A stretch of DNA of 64,000 nt from Haliscomenobacter hydrossis DSM 1100 (lineage in GTDB: Bacteria > Bacteroidota > Bacteroidia > Chitinophagales > Saprospiraceae): contig NC_015510.1 in NCBI RefSeq assembly GCF_000212735.1, forward strand, positions 5,271,001 through 5,335,000. The letters are read 5' to 3'. The notes beneath the pieces are model-generated. The model ran no database searches and was not told the DNA's origin. It was given only the letters and a program-made list of their open reading frames with translations. The translations under genes were made by a program, and so were the position numbers. The number at the start of each line of letters is the position of its first letter. The stretch's first letter is position 1. Shown here piece after piece: positions 41,098-50,278 of the stretch.

Positions 41098-41127
41098 TTT
41101 GTATTTTATTACAAGAGTCTATCTTTG
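41098..41127 (+). promoter_or_regulatory. Promoter of the TerC-family gene
   Basis: TTG at 41098-41100 and TATCTTTG at 41120-41127 (exact TAnnTTTG) are 19 bases apart; the ATG at 41148 is 20 bases beyond. Confidence 0.65.
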
Positions 41128-41147
41128 CCCCTTTAAACCTCAACTGC

Positions 41148-41918
41148 ATGACCGAATTTCTACATTACATTTTTGGTACCGACATCCAGGCTGGCCTCCT
41201 GGTTGTACTCAACCTCATTATCATTGAGAGTTTGCTTTCGGTAGACAATGCTGCGGTTTTGGCTACTATGGTCATGGATTTGCCCGTTCATCAACGCAGC
41301 CGTGCATTGCGCTATGGCATCATTGGTGCCTATGTTTTTCGAGGTTTGTGCCTGATTTTTGCGGCCTGGTTGGTGCAAATTTGGTGGCTCAAGCCCGTTG
41401 GCGGTTTGTATCTTTTATTCCTGGCTTACAGTTATTTTAAAGGGAAGTCAACGCCAGATGATCCAACTGATGACTACATTGATAAAAAATCAAATTGGTT
41501 GTATCGGGCAACTTTGGGCACTTTGGGGCAATTTTGGGCCACGATTGCTTTGGTTGAATTAATGGACCTGGCCTTTTCGATCGATAATGTATTTGCCGCG
41601 GTTGCTTTTACCGATCGGATTCAATTGATTATTTTAGGTGTATTCATTGGTATCCTGGCCATGCGTTTTGTAGCGCAAGGATTTGTGCAACTGATGGAAC
41701 GTTTCCCTTTTTTGGAAAAAATCGCTTTTCTAGTCATCGCCATATTAGGACTTAAACTTTCCCTCTCGGCGGTTACCCATTATTTTCCTCAATCACTACT
41801 GGCACAGATCGTTGATGGGGAAATGGCAGATTTATACACTTCAATCTTGACCGTAGCCCTTTTTGTGCTCCCCATTCTCAGCGCTTATTTCTTTAACTGG
41901 CCGAGTCGCAAAGATTAA
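41148..41918 (+). CDS. TerC family integral membrane protein
   Basis: 256 residues from ATG 41148 (41076 upstream is not supported by homology and precedes the promoter). Seven or so transmembrane segments. The two family signatures are ESLLSVDNAAVLATM near the N-terminus and DLAFSIDNVFAAVAF in the middle; the acidic residues in these membrane repeats are thought to bind metal ions. TerC relatives export Mn2+ or confer tellurite resistance. Single gene, promoter visible. Confidence 0.93.
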   Translation: MTEFLHYIFGTDIQAGLLVVLNLIIIESLLSVDNAAVLATMVMDLPVHQRSRALRYGIIGAYVFRGLCLIFAAWLVQIWWLKPVGGLYLLFLAYSYFKGKSTPDDPTDDYIDKKSNWLYRATLGTLGQFWATIALVELMDLAFSIDNVFAAVAFTDRIQLIILGVFIGILAMRFVAQGFVQLMERFPFLEKIAFLVIAILGLKLSLSAVTHYFPQSLLAQIVDGEMADLYTSILTVALFVLPILSAYFFNWPSRKD

Positions 41919-42033
41919 GCAACCAAGAACAATAAGTTTACTTGCTGAAATTCGGGTATTTAGATGACTTTGCACTTGTTTTTACCAGATTGTGTTTATC
42001 TTTAAGTGTTTTTTTTTGCAAATCATTGATCTC

Positions 42034-45000
42034 ATGAAAAAGTACTTACCTAAACTATTTGGAGCAGCTCCAATGGCAATGTATGGAATAGCCTTCCTGC
42101 TATGTCTGCCCATCTTGTGGCAACATACCTGGTTGAAAAATCAACCCACTAAGCCTGTTTTAGCAAATTCCGTGCCAAAATCCGGAATGGTGAATAAAAA
42201 AACATTCGAGGGTATTGCCTGTTTGGATGAGGTCAAAGTTGCACTGGGTTCAGATTGTACCTTTAAGGTGACCGCCAATATTTTAGCGGAATTCAACCCC
42301 GCCGACTGCAATCCAGATGGCATAGAGTTTTATATCGCCGACAAAAGTGGTAAAATAGTACCCAATAATCGACTTACCGGAGAACATGCAGGTCAACGCC
42401 TTAAATATTTTTTGAGTCATCCAATTTGCAACCCGGAAGGTTGTTGGGGTATTATTGAGGTGGAAGACAAAAATATGCCGAGGATTGATTTTGTAGAATT
42501 TGACAATACCCCGGTGCTATGTAGCAAAATTGACTACATCTTAAATAACCCAAAAACCATTGGTTACAAAAACCGGACGAGTAGCCCCAATCAAGTTCCG
42601 GCAGGAACCATCATCAATTATTCAGAGTCGACAGACAATGTACCCAATTTAGGTATTGTCAAATTTTCAAATTGTGACCCAACCTGTCCACTGACCGTAA
42701 AATGGAGCGACAAGCTAGAGGTATATGGCTGTGATTCATTGGCCAAAAACGGATTGTATGCCCGTATTTCTCGCTCTTGGGTAGCAACAAACTGCGTGGG
42801 TAAACGCCTGGATACCATCCAAAAAATCGACTTTTGTCGGCCTACAGCAGCAGATTTTAAATTCAATGGTCCAGGGGCAGATGGATATGATCGGGTAGTT
42901 ACGTATGCAGCCTGTACGCCCAACAAAAACTTGATCCGCCATCGTGATGTAACTCCGTTTGCAGTCAAAAGCCGGGGAGTGGTTGGCACGGTCATGGATA
43001 CCGTATATCTTGATGAACGTCCTTGCAGTTATACCATGCAGATCAATGACCAAGACTTTGAGATCTGTGATGGACGTGGGGTGAAAATTGACCGGAAGAT
43101 CTACATTTTTGATTGGTGTAATGGAGGAATTGTAGATACTTTTCACGTATTGATCAAAATTGGAGACTTTGAAGCACCTAAACTTACGCCACCTCACCAT
43201 TACCATGATACCTTACCGATAGCATTGTCTACTGGCCCTTTGAACTGTGAAGCATCAATCCCTGTAACCGTAAAGGGCCTGAAAGAAGTGCTGGGCATTG
43301 AAATTACGGACAACTGCAATGTAGCCAATGTTAGCATCAAAGTAAAGAGTGAAAACCATTATTCCAAGGGTTTTTTGGTGAGTACCAAGGGGCCAGGTCA
43401 ACCCTGGTTTGAAGATCCTTATCCAACCTCAAATGGGGTGTTGAGCGGATTGAACCCTGGCCGTCATTGGGTCATTGTGGATGCTTATGACGGTTGTTAC
43501 AACTCAGTCAAAGATTCTGTACTCATCAAGGTAGAGGACAAAATTTCCCCAGTAATGGTGATCAATGATCAGCTACACGTCAGTTTAGCCAATGCCAACT
43601 TGTACTCCAGAGGGTATGCAAAGGTATGTGTGGCGGATATTGATGAGGGGTCTTTCGACAACTGTAACCTACTCTGGATGAAGGCCCGCCGGGTTGTTTC
43701 TCAACAATGTATCAGTAGTTTCCTAGGAAAAGGATACGATACCAATGATAACGGAGTGCTGGATACTGTTCCTGCTGATGGCGACTGGACCAAAGCCGAT
43801 GGGTTTGACCTCAATGGCGACGGAGACTTAAATGATTTTGGCGAAACCTTTGTAATGAAAGGGGGGAAACTCATGACCCCCTTGATGAGTTGCCTGGATT
43901 TCTTCTGCTGTGATGTGAATGGAAAGGTTACCATCGAATTGTGGGGAGAAGACACGCAAAAAAATCGAAATTTTGCCTGGACAGAGATTCTTCTGGAAGA
44001 TAAAATCCCCCCCAGATGTGTGCCTCCATACAACCTTACCGTCTATTGCACGGATAAATGTTTGGCTCAACTTGATGACAAAAACAAATCCGCCAGTTGT
44101 TTTGGTGATGTGATTGTTCAGGAAGGTAACGATTGTGTTACGCTTGATACAACGTATAGCGTAGTACGCAAGCTGAAATGTGGCGCAGGTACAATTGAAC
44201 GGAAGTGGACCTTAACCAAACAAACTGCTAAGGGGCCGTTATCCACAACCTGTACCCAGATCATCAAGGTGCTTCCTGTGCATGAATACAACATCTGTTT
44301 CCCTAAAGACGTAGAACAAAGAAACTGTCTTAAACCACTGGCTGATACCGTAATCAAAGCTGAACTGGCTTGTGATTTGTTGTCGGTCAATGTCAAAGAC
44401 AATCGTTATGATGCTTCAGACGGGGAATGTTACAAAATATTCCGTACGTATACCGTTTTGAACTGGTGTGCTTACGATGATCGTTGTGGCGATCCCATGA
44501 TCAGCGAGAATGTTTACATAGTAGATCGTGCTACTTTTGGAAACCATGGAAAAAATCCACTCTACGTATTGGTTCGGGATGAGGATCAGGATCAAGACGA
44601 GGAATTTTACATTTCCAAAAACCTCATCCACAATGAAGTAGGAGACGAACACATGCTGGGTGATCTTGCGCCAAAAAACAGCTACAAGTCGACTTTTAAT
44701 GGGGACTACATGAGTTATTGTGAAGATGCATATAAAATCAACAATGAATTTGGTTTGCCGATCGGAGAATATTTTCACTCTTTTATGTATACCCAAATCA
44801 TCAAAGTATACGATGATATTTTACCAGAAGTGATTGTTCCTGTTCTTGACAAAATTCCCACCCGCCCGAATGACTGTCTTGCTGATGCAATCATTAATTT
44901 CAAGGCGAAGGATAATTGTACCGATAAAGTAGAATTGGAGCGGACCCAATTGATGGTCGCACCATTCCAAACCTTGGAAGCAGGTAAGATGATCCTCTAT

Positions 45001-46764
45001 TCAGCTACGCCACGTTGGAACATCCGCGAAAGCAGCGGGAATTCCTTTCAGGTAACGATTCGTGATTTACCCGAAGGTAAACACGATCTGCTTGTGGTGG
45101 TACGCGATGAATGTGGAAATTTGAGCCTTGCCAAGCGGATTCCTTTTGAAATTTACGATAACAAAGGACCTGCGCCCATTTGTATCAACGGCTTAGGCAC
45201 CGAGTTGATGCCCGATGGCAGTGGGGGTGGCATGATGTCCGTATGGGCCAATGATTTTATCGCTTCCAAAATATTTGATTGCCACGGTCAGGGGCCAGAA
45301 ACACAAAACGGGTTAAAACTGGTCACCAAATACTCCATCAACCGGGTTGGAGAAACACCCCGTCCTGATCAGACTGGCATAACCCTGACTTGTGCTGATG
45401 CCGGACTAACGCTGGATCTGGAAATACACGCCTGGGATGAAAAGGGGAATCACGATTTCTGCACAACCTATTTGCTGGTACAAGACAATCGGAAATTATG
45501 TCCGGAAGGGGCAACCTATGATGGCGAAATTAGTGGTTTGATCCTAACGGATGATGCCGAACCCCTGGCTGGCGTAAATGTTCAAATCAGCGGAAATGTG
45601 AACAAAACGCAGATTTCGGGTATCAGCGGTAAATTCGCTTTCCCCAGTCTGAAGAAGGATGCCGATTATTCCATCACGCCAATATTGGATAAAGACCACC
45701 AGAACGGTGTGTCTACTTTCGACCTCGTGCTCATTCAGAAGCACGTTTTGGGCGACCAACTTTTGACCAACCCTTACCGCATCATTGCGGCGGATGTCAA
45801 CAACTCGCATACCATTACGACCATAGATTTGATCCAGGTACGCAAATTGATTTTGGGACTTGAGGATCGATTTAAAACCGTACCCAGTTGGAAGTTTGTG
45901 GATGCCAGCCACAAGTTTTCTACTCCAGGTAACCCCTGGCAAATAGAAATGCCTGAAGTAGTCAATATCAATGACTTAAAAGGTAAAGTCAGTGTGGATT
46001 TTATGGCCATAAAAATGGGGGATGTCAATGGAAATGCCAAGCCCAACACCTCCTTCACCGGGCAAAGTGAGCTGCGCAGTGATCGTGTTTTCAAAATTCA
46101 GGCAGAAAAATCAGGCCATCCATCTCTTGGTTTTAAAACGGGGGAATCAGTAGTCGTGGCCTTAAAAGCCAAAGATTTGGCAGCGGTGCAGGGGTATCAA
46201 TTTACCCTGAATTTTGATCCTCAATTGCTGGAATTGGAAAACCTGGAATACCACGCCATCAAGGCTGAACACCTCGGTGTTTTTGCCAAAGAAGGGGAGC
46301 TTACAGTGAGTTGGAATGAAAAAGGGTTTGCCTCAGGAGCTGAGCAAACCTTGCTGGTGTTGCAATTCAAAACCAAGGCAGCGGGTGCCCTGAATGAAGT
46401 ATTGAAACTCAATAGTCGCCGCACGGCAGCGGAAGCTTATACGCTTGATGATGAAGCCATTGGTATTCAACTTGACTGGGGCAATGTGCAAGAAACACCA
46501 GCAGTTGCTTTGCTGCACCAAAACGCGCCCAACCCATTCCAGGATGAGACCCTGATTGAATTCAGTTTGCCCAAGGCTACAAATGCGACCTTGAGCATCA
46601 GGGATGTAGCAGGTAGGTTGTTGTGGACCACCAGCACCTGGTTTGCCAAAGGCGACAACCGCGTGCCAATTAAAGCCAATGCATTGAAGGGTGGTGGTGT
46701 ACTGTACTATACCCTGGAAGCAGATGGATTTACGGCTACCCGTAAGATGATTTTGTTGGATTAA
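42034..46764 (+). CDS. Giant Cys-rich secreted protein with dockerin, cohesin and T9SS sorting domains
   Basis: About 1576 residues from ATG 42034 (41992 also possible). A membrane-spanning N-terminus is followed by ~1100 residues of repetitive Cys-rich beta domains with paired CxxC and WC patterns (DNCN, VTIELWGEDTQKNRNF, LNWCAYDDRC). Then a CarboxypepD_reg-like domain (about 1155-1215, GEISGLILTDDAEPLAGVNV), two dockerin EF-hand repeats (about 1220-1280, NGVSTFDLVLIQKHVLGD and NSHTITTIDLIQVRKLILG), a cohesin-like beta-sandwich (about 1365-1480, VVVALKAKDLAAVQGYQFTLNFDP), and a T9SS CTD. Residue figures are estimates. Cohesin and dockerin in one chain would allow self-assembly. Surface role; function unknown. 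Confidence 0.85.
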   Translation: MKKYLPKLFGAAPMAMYGIAFLLCLPILWQHTWLKNQPTKPVLANSVPKSGMVNKKTFEGIACLDEVKVALGSDCTFKVTANILAEFNPADCNPDGIEFYIADKSGKIVPNNRLTGEHAGQRLKYFLSHPICNPEGCWGIIEVEDKNMPRIDFVEFDNTPVLCSKIDYILNNPKTIGYKNRTSSPNQVPAGTIINYSESTDNVPNLGIVKFSNCDPTCPLTVKWSDKLEVYGCDSLAKNGLYARISRSWVATNCVGKRLDTIQKIDFCRPTAADFKFNGPGADGYDRVVTYAACTPNKNLIRHRDVTPFAVKSRGVVGTVMDTVYLDERPCSYTMQINDQDFEICDGRGVKIDRKIYIFDWCNGGIVDTFHVLIKIGDFEAPKLTPPHHYHDTLPIALSTGPLNCEASIPVTVKGLKEVLGIEITDNCNVANVSIKVKSENHYSKGFLVSTKGPGQPWFEDPYPTSNGVLSGLNPGRHWVIVDAYDGCYNSVKDSVLIKVEDKISPVMVINDQLHVSLANANLYSRGYAKVCVADIDEGSFDNCNLLWMKARRVVSQQCISSFLGKGYDTNDNGVLDTVPADGDWTKADGFDLNGDGDLNDFGETFVMKGGKLMTPLMSCLDFFCCDVNGKVTIELWGEDTQKNRNFAWTEILLEDKIPPRCVPPYNLTVYCTDKCLAQLDDKNKSASCFGDVIVQEGNDCVTLDTTYSVVRKLKCGAGTIERKWTLTKQTAKGPLSTTCTQIIKVLPVHEYNICFPKDVEQRNCLKPLADTVIKAELACDLLSVNVKDNRYDASDGECYKIFRTYTVLNWCAYDDRCGDPMISENVYIVDRATFGNHGKNPLYVLVRDEDQDQDEEFYISKNLIHNEVGDEHMLGDLAPKNSYKSTFNGDYMSYCEDAYKINNEFGLPIGEYFHSFMYTQIIKVYDDILPEVIVPVLDKIPTRPNDCLADAIINFKAKDNCTDKVELERTQLMVAPFQTLEAGKMILYSATPRWNIRESSGNSFQVTIRDLPEGKHDLLVVVRDECGNLSLAKRIPFEIYDNKGPAPICINGLGTELMPDGSGGGMMSVWANDFIASKIFDCHGQGPETQNGLKLVTKYSINRVGETPRPDQTGITLTCADAGLTLDLEIHAWDEKGNHDFCTTYLLVQDNRKLCPEGATYDGEISGLILTDDAEPLAGVNVQISGNVNKTQISGISGKFAFPSLKKDADYSITPILDKDHQNGVSTFDLVLIQKHVLGDQLLTNPYRIIAADVNNSHTITTIDLIQVRKLILGLEDRFKTVPSWKFVDASHKFSTPGNPWQIEMPEVVNINDLKGKVSVDFMAIKMGDVNGNAKPNTSFTGQSELRSDRVFKIQAEKSGHPSLGFKTGESVVVALKAKDLAAVQGYQFTLNFDPQLLELENLEYHAIKAEHLGVFAKEGELTVSWNEKGFASGAEQTLLVLQFKTKAAGALNEVLKLNSRRTAAEAYTLDDEAIGIQLDWGNVQETPAVALLHQNAPNPFQDETLIEFSLPKATNATLSIRDVAGRLLWTTSTWFAKGDNRVPIKANALKGGGVLYYTLEADGFTATRKMILLD

Positions 46765-46820
46765 TATAGATACAAAATATTGAAGAATAGTGAAATATTG
46801 AAGCACCAATCTTCCAGCCA

Positions 46821-46849
46821 CCGCCCGAAAGTTTCAAACTTTCGGGCGG
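46821..46849. terminator. Perfect 14-bp palindrome after the giant protein gene
   Basis: CCGCCCGAAAGTTT (46821-46834) and AAACTTTCGGGCGG (46836-46849) flank a single C. It lies 57 bases past the stop. It may terminate transcription or be a dispersed element: a weaker relative (CTTCCCGAAAG with CTTTCAGGAAG, 46899-46928) follows directly. Confidence 0.6.
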
Positions 46850-47040
46850 TTCAGGTTTGTAGCATACCCCGCTGAATGCGAAATTTTACCTCGTTCAACT
46901 TCCCGAAAGGCATAAAACTTTCAGGAAGGCGTTTTGGATTTTCGCTTGCGCCAGTGGTGCAGATTGCTTAAAAAAAATGCGACCTGCTGTAGATCAACGT
47001 TGTCCTATCGTTTAGTTTCATCACCTAAAACCAAACACAC

Positions 47041-47145
47041 ATGACAACGCTGGTTGTAACCTTGTTCGTGGCCGGAGTGGCCATGTTTATCTTCGGATTG
47101 AGAACGGGTATTCAAGCAATGCGCTACCGCAGCAACGCGCAGTAG
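47041..47145 (+). CDS. Small 34-residue single-pass membrane protein (candidate)
   Basis: ATG 47041 to TAG 47143-47145. The peptide is one hydrophobic helix (TTLVVTLFVAGVAMFIFGL) followed by a short basic tail, RTGIQAMRYRSN. It is short but has the composition of a tail-anchored small membrane protein and lies in an otherwise empty spacer. No homology is claimed. Confidence 0.4.
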   Translation: MTTLVVTLFVAGVAMFIFGLRTGIQAMRYRSNAQ

Positions 47146-47154
47146 CCCCACCCT

Positions 47155-47197
47155 TGAACCCCGGAACTACGAACCCCCGAACCCCGAAAACCCCTCC
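47155..47197. repeat. Half copy of the TTCGGGGG element, overlapping the DUF1330 stop
   Basis: TTGAACCCC, CGAACCCCCGAACCCC and GAAAACCCC occur in one orientation only, without the inverted partner seen at other sites. It overlaps the 3' end of the DUF1330 gene. Confidence 0.7.
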
Positions 47198-47472
47198 ACC
47201 AAAATCATCTCCGTTTCCGCCGTGCGTTGCCGGATGGCTTTGGCGGTAGCGTATTCTTCCGATTCCCACCAGGCTTGAGCAGTGGCTTTGTCTGGGAATT
47301 CCAGCACCACAAGACGACCTGGATTCCAGGTGCCTTCCAGCGTTTCGACGGCAGCACCCCGTACGATAAAACGCCCTCCAAAAGCGTGGATCGAGGCGGG
47401 GGTGAGGGATTTGTACAGTTCGTATTCAATTGGTTCGTTGACTTTGACTTGAACGATGACGTATGCAGGCAT
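47167..47472 (-). CDS. DUF1330 family protein
   Basis: 101 residues from ATG 47472 (47559 would put the start inside the palindrome upstream). Ferredoxin-like fold: MPAYVIVQVKVNEPIEYELY, GGRFIVRGAAVETLEG, LVVLEFPDKATAQAWWESEEY and the expected tail AIRQRTAETEMILVEGF. Dabb-type small monomers of unknown role. The last eight residues, GFSGFGGS, are encoded by TTCGGGGGTTCG repeat sequence and are probably not ancestral. Confidence 0.88.
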   Translation of the reverse strand: MPAYVIVQVKVNEPIEYELYKSLTPASIHAFGGRFIVRGAAVETLEGTWNPGRLVVLEFPDKATAQAWWESEEYATAKAIRQRTAETEMILVEGFSGFGGS

Positions 47473-47476
47473 GATC

Positions 47477-47585
47477 AATTTTTTTTGCCACAAATTCCAC
47501 AAATTTTCACAAAAAAACACACAAATGTAGGCCCGAGAGGGCCTAATATTTGTGCCCAATTTGTGGAATTTGTGGCAAAAAAATT
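47477..47585. repeat. CCACAAATT-type long palindrome with AGGCCC core
   Basis: Arms 47477-47505 and 47558-47585 pair over about 28 bp with one A-length difference. Nested inside, CACAAAT pairs with ATTTGTG and AGGCCC with GGGCCT across GAGA. It starts 5 bases upstream of the DUF1330 ATG and ends 36 bases from the stop of the previous leftward gene (47621). Confidence 0.9.
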
Positions 47586-47620
47586 GTCGCTTTGGCCAAT
47601 TTAAGTGGAGCCGAAGCCTT

Positions 47621-50131
47621 TTATTCCCGCTTCAGCAACACCCCCGGAAATTCCTTTGTACTTTTTCCTTTCACAAAAACCGCTTTCCCGTTCACCCAAA
47701 CCTGCTCGATTCCCGTGGAAAGTAAAGTTGGATTCTGAAATGTCGCATTGTCCTGCACCGTTTTGGGATCGAACAACACCAGATCAGCGTAATAGCCCGG
47801 CGCGATCAATCCCCGGTTTTGCAAACCCAGGTGCTCTGCCGAAAGGCCAGTCATTTTATGGATGGCCTCCTCCATACTCAGGGCTTTTTTCTCGCGCACA
47901 TACCGCGCCAATACCCGTGTAAACGCCCCGTGCCCGCGCGGGTGGCTACGGTGGGTACCATCCGAACAAACATTGGTATGCGGCCACTTCAAAAGGTCGA
48001 TCACATCTTTATCCGCCATCGACGCGCCAATGATGGATTCGGTTTCGCCCGTGCGTTCGGCTTCCGCTACGAGGTGCATCAGGGTTTTGGCCACGGGCTC
48101 GCTGCGCATTTGGGCGATGGCACTCAGGGTTTTACCCGCATAAGCAGGTTGGGCACCAAAGCGGGAAACGATGCTGCGCGTGGGGTCAACCAACTGTGTG
48201 ACGGCAAATTCTGCGCTGGCCAAATTGTCAAAATCCTTTTTGGGAAACAAGACCCGCAGCGTGGATTGCCAGTGCTCGTAAGGGTACACGTCGGCAGTGA
48301 TGTCGATGCCCTCCGCACGGGCGGCTTGCAAGCGGGCGAGCAGTTGGGGTGCTTGTCCCCATTTGCTTTTGAGGGCAATTTTGAAATGAGAAATTTGCAC
48401 CGGCAGCTTCGCCTCTCGCCCAATCTGAATGATTTCGTCCAGCGCATCGTCCAGGTAGATGTCTTCGCTGCGGATATGACTCATGTAGCGGCCACCCGCG
48501 GCAGCGGCCACTTTGGCCAGGGTGATGACCTCGTCGCGGTTGGAATAAAACCCTTCTTCGTATTCCAGGCCGGAGCACAAACCCAGGGCGCCGGCTTTTA
48601 ATTCATCATCCAGAAGTACTTTCATTTTATCCACTTCGGCCATCGTGGCGGGGCGCCGGAAACTGCTCAAACCCATCGCCCGCAGGCGCAGGGTGCTGTG
48701 CCCGGCGTAGGAAGCGAGGTTGACAGCAATAGGGCGGCGCTTGATGCGTGCCGCTAGTGAGTCCATCGGCTCGGATTCGCCGTCCTGACCCGAAACAATG
48801 GTCGTCACCCCCTGGCTGGCCACGGCCAACATCTCTGGCCGTTCGTCCATCGTACCTGCATGGTGGCTATGCGTGTCGATGAAGCCAGGCGCGAGCACTT
48901 TCCCCAGACCATCCACCACTTTTTCTCCCGGCAAAGGACTCAATGAGCCCAGGTCGCGAATCCGGTTGTTGAGCACCCGCACCGCACCGAGGCGTGCTGC
49001 ACTCCCCGTACCATCGATGATTTGCACATTGCGGATGAGCAGGGAACTGGGCAGCTTGGGCGCTTTCCCTTCGTACCAATTGCGCAGGGCTTGCTGGGCA
49101 TGACCTTGCCCGGAATTGTCCAAGAGGATCAAGCTGCGTTTTTGTTCCACATCGCGGACGATGAGGTTGCGGAAACCTACCCAACTGCCCGTGTGGCTCA
49201 GTTCTTTGCCATCTTTGGCTATCCCCCATCCAAAACCATAGGGATGAGTGCTGCCGTCGCTGAGTTTGACGGGCTGAAAGGCTTCCTCCAACGTAGTTTT
49301 TTTGACCAGCTTTTCGGTGTACAGGGCTTGTTCCCAACGCAGCAAATCCTCCGCTGAGCTGTATACATTGCCATCACCCACCACGCCATCAATGCTGATC
49401 AGGTCATCGGGTAGGGTCTTGCCGTTTTCCCAGCGCATGCCCAGCACCCTTTGAGCGGGCGCTGTCGGGCCTTTGAAGTGGTACACAAAAGTGTGTTGCA
49501 AACCCAGGGGACGGGCGATGCGTTCAGCAAAAAAATCGGCAAAAGGTTGGCCTGAAACTTTGATGACCACCGAGGCCAGCAACACGTACCCCGTATTGCA
49601 ATAGGCCCAACGATTTCCTGGTTCAAACTCCAGGGCGGGTTTGTGCCGTACTAGCAATTGCAGCATATCCTCGTTCGTCAAGGTGTCCAACAATGTGAGG
49701 TGACGTTGCGCCAAATCAAAATATTCGGGAAGTCCGGAAGTATGCGTCAACAGGTGTCGGATGGTAATGTTGCCGTAAGGGAAACCGGGTAAATATTTCT
49801 GTACGGGATCATCGTATTGCAACTTGTTTTCTTCTTTGAGCAACATGGCCGTCATGGCGACAAACTGCTTGGAAACGGAGGCCAGATTGAAGGAAGATTG
49901 GGGGCTGAGGGCGGTTTTGCCGCTGGCATCACTTTTGCCAAAGGCTTTTTGGTAGATAACCTGGCCATCTTGAGCTATGAGCGCAACGCCGTTGAAAAGT
50001 TGGAGTTGGTGCAAGGCGCTTAAAGTGGAATCCAACTGGGCGGTATTCAGCTTGCTTTGGCTCTGGGCAAGGGTGGTAAAGCATAGCCCAATCAGGAGGA
50101 TCAAGGTAAATGGTGTTACTCGCTTGAGCAT
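47621..50131 (-). CDS. Serine hydrolase (class C) fused to D-aminoacylase-type amidohydrolase
   Basis: 836 residues with a signal peptide ending LAQS. N-terminal half (about 25-355) is a beta-lactamase-family serine hydrolase: SVSKQF (SxxK), YCNTGY (YxN) and SHTGSWVG (KTG-like). C-terminal half (about 365-836) is an amidohydrolase resembling N-acyl-D-amino-acid deacylases: metal motif DTHSHHAG, SHIRSED, ISHFK and CSDGTHRSHPRGHG. Both families include enzymes acting on D-amino-acid compounds (D-aminopeptidase and D-aminoacylase), so the fusion suggests two-step trimming of D-amino-acid peptides or acyl-D-amino acids in the periplasm. Substrate is inference. Confidence 0.88.
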   Translation of the reverse strand: MLKRVTPFTLILLIGLCFTTLAQSQSKLNTAQLDSTLSALHQLQLFNGVALIAQDGQVIYQKAFGKSDASGKTALSPQSSFNLASVSKQFVAMTAMLLKEENKLQYDDPVQKYLPGFPYGNITIRHLLTHTSGLPEYFDLAQRHLTLLDTLTNEDMLQLLVRHKPALEFEPGNRWAYCNTGYVLLASVVIKVSGQPFADFFAERIARPLGLQHTFVYHFKGPTAPAQRVLGMRWENGKTLPDDLISIDGVVGDGNVYSSAEDLLRWEQALYTEKLVKKTTLEEAFQPVKLSDGSTHPYGFGWGIAKDGKELSHTGSWVGFRNLIVRDVEQKRSLILLDNSGQGHAQQALRNWYEGKAPKLPSSLLIRNVQIIDGTGSAARLGAVRVLNNRIRDLGSLSPLPGEKVVDGLGKVLAPGFIDTHSHHAGTMDERPEMLAVASQGVTTIVSGQDGESEPMDSLAARIKRRPIAVNLASYAGHSTLRLRAMGLSSFRRPATMAEVDKMKVLLDDELKAGALGLCSGLEYEEGFYSNRDEVITLAKVAAAAGGRYMSHIRSEDIYLDDALDEIIQIGREAKLPVQISHFKIALKSKWGQAPQLLARLQAARAEGIDITADVYPYEHWQSTLRVLFPKKDFDNLASAEFAVTQLVDPTRSIVSRFGAQPAYAGKTLSAIAQMRSEPVAKTLMHLVAEAERTGETESIIGASMADKDVIDLLKWPHTNVCSDGTHRSHPRGHGAFTRVLARYVREKKALSMEEAIHKMTGLSAEHLGLQNRGLIAPGYYADLVLFDPKTVQDNATFQNPTLLSTGIEQVWVNGKAVFVKGKSTKEFPGVLLKRE

Positions 50132-50278
50132 AATTGAATTTTTCTTTGATTGAAAGTAGTGGGTTTTTTGGTACTATGTCTTGCCAACACGGATAATTTT
50201 TACAGAAAAAAAATGCGCAAAAGCATCTTTGTAGCTGGTTTGCTCTCTTTGAGGGTAATGCACTTAAAAACCTAGCTT

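Noticed and set aside
47819-48601. 260-codon plus-strand frame opposite the amidohydrolase domain
   Set aside because: Antisense shadow of the fusion gene, which has intact catalytic motifs on the minus strand.
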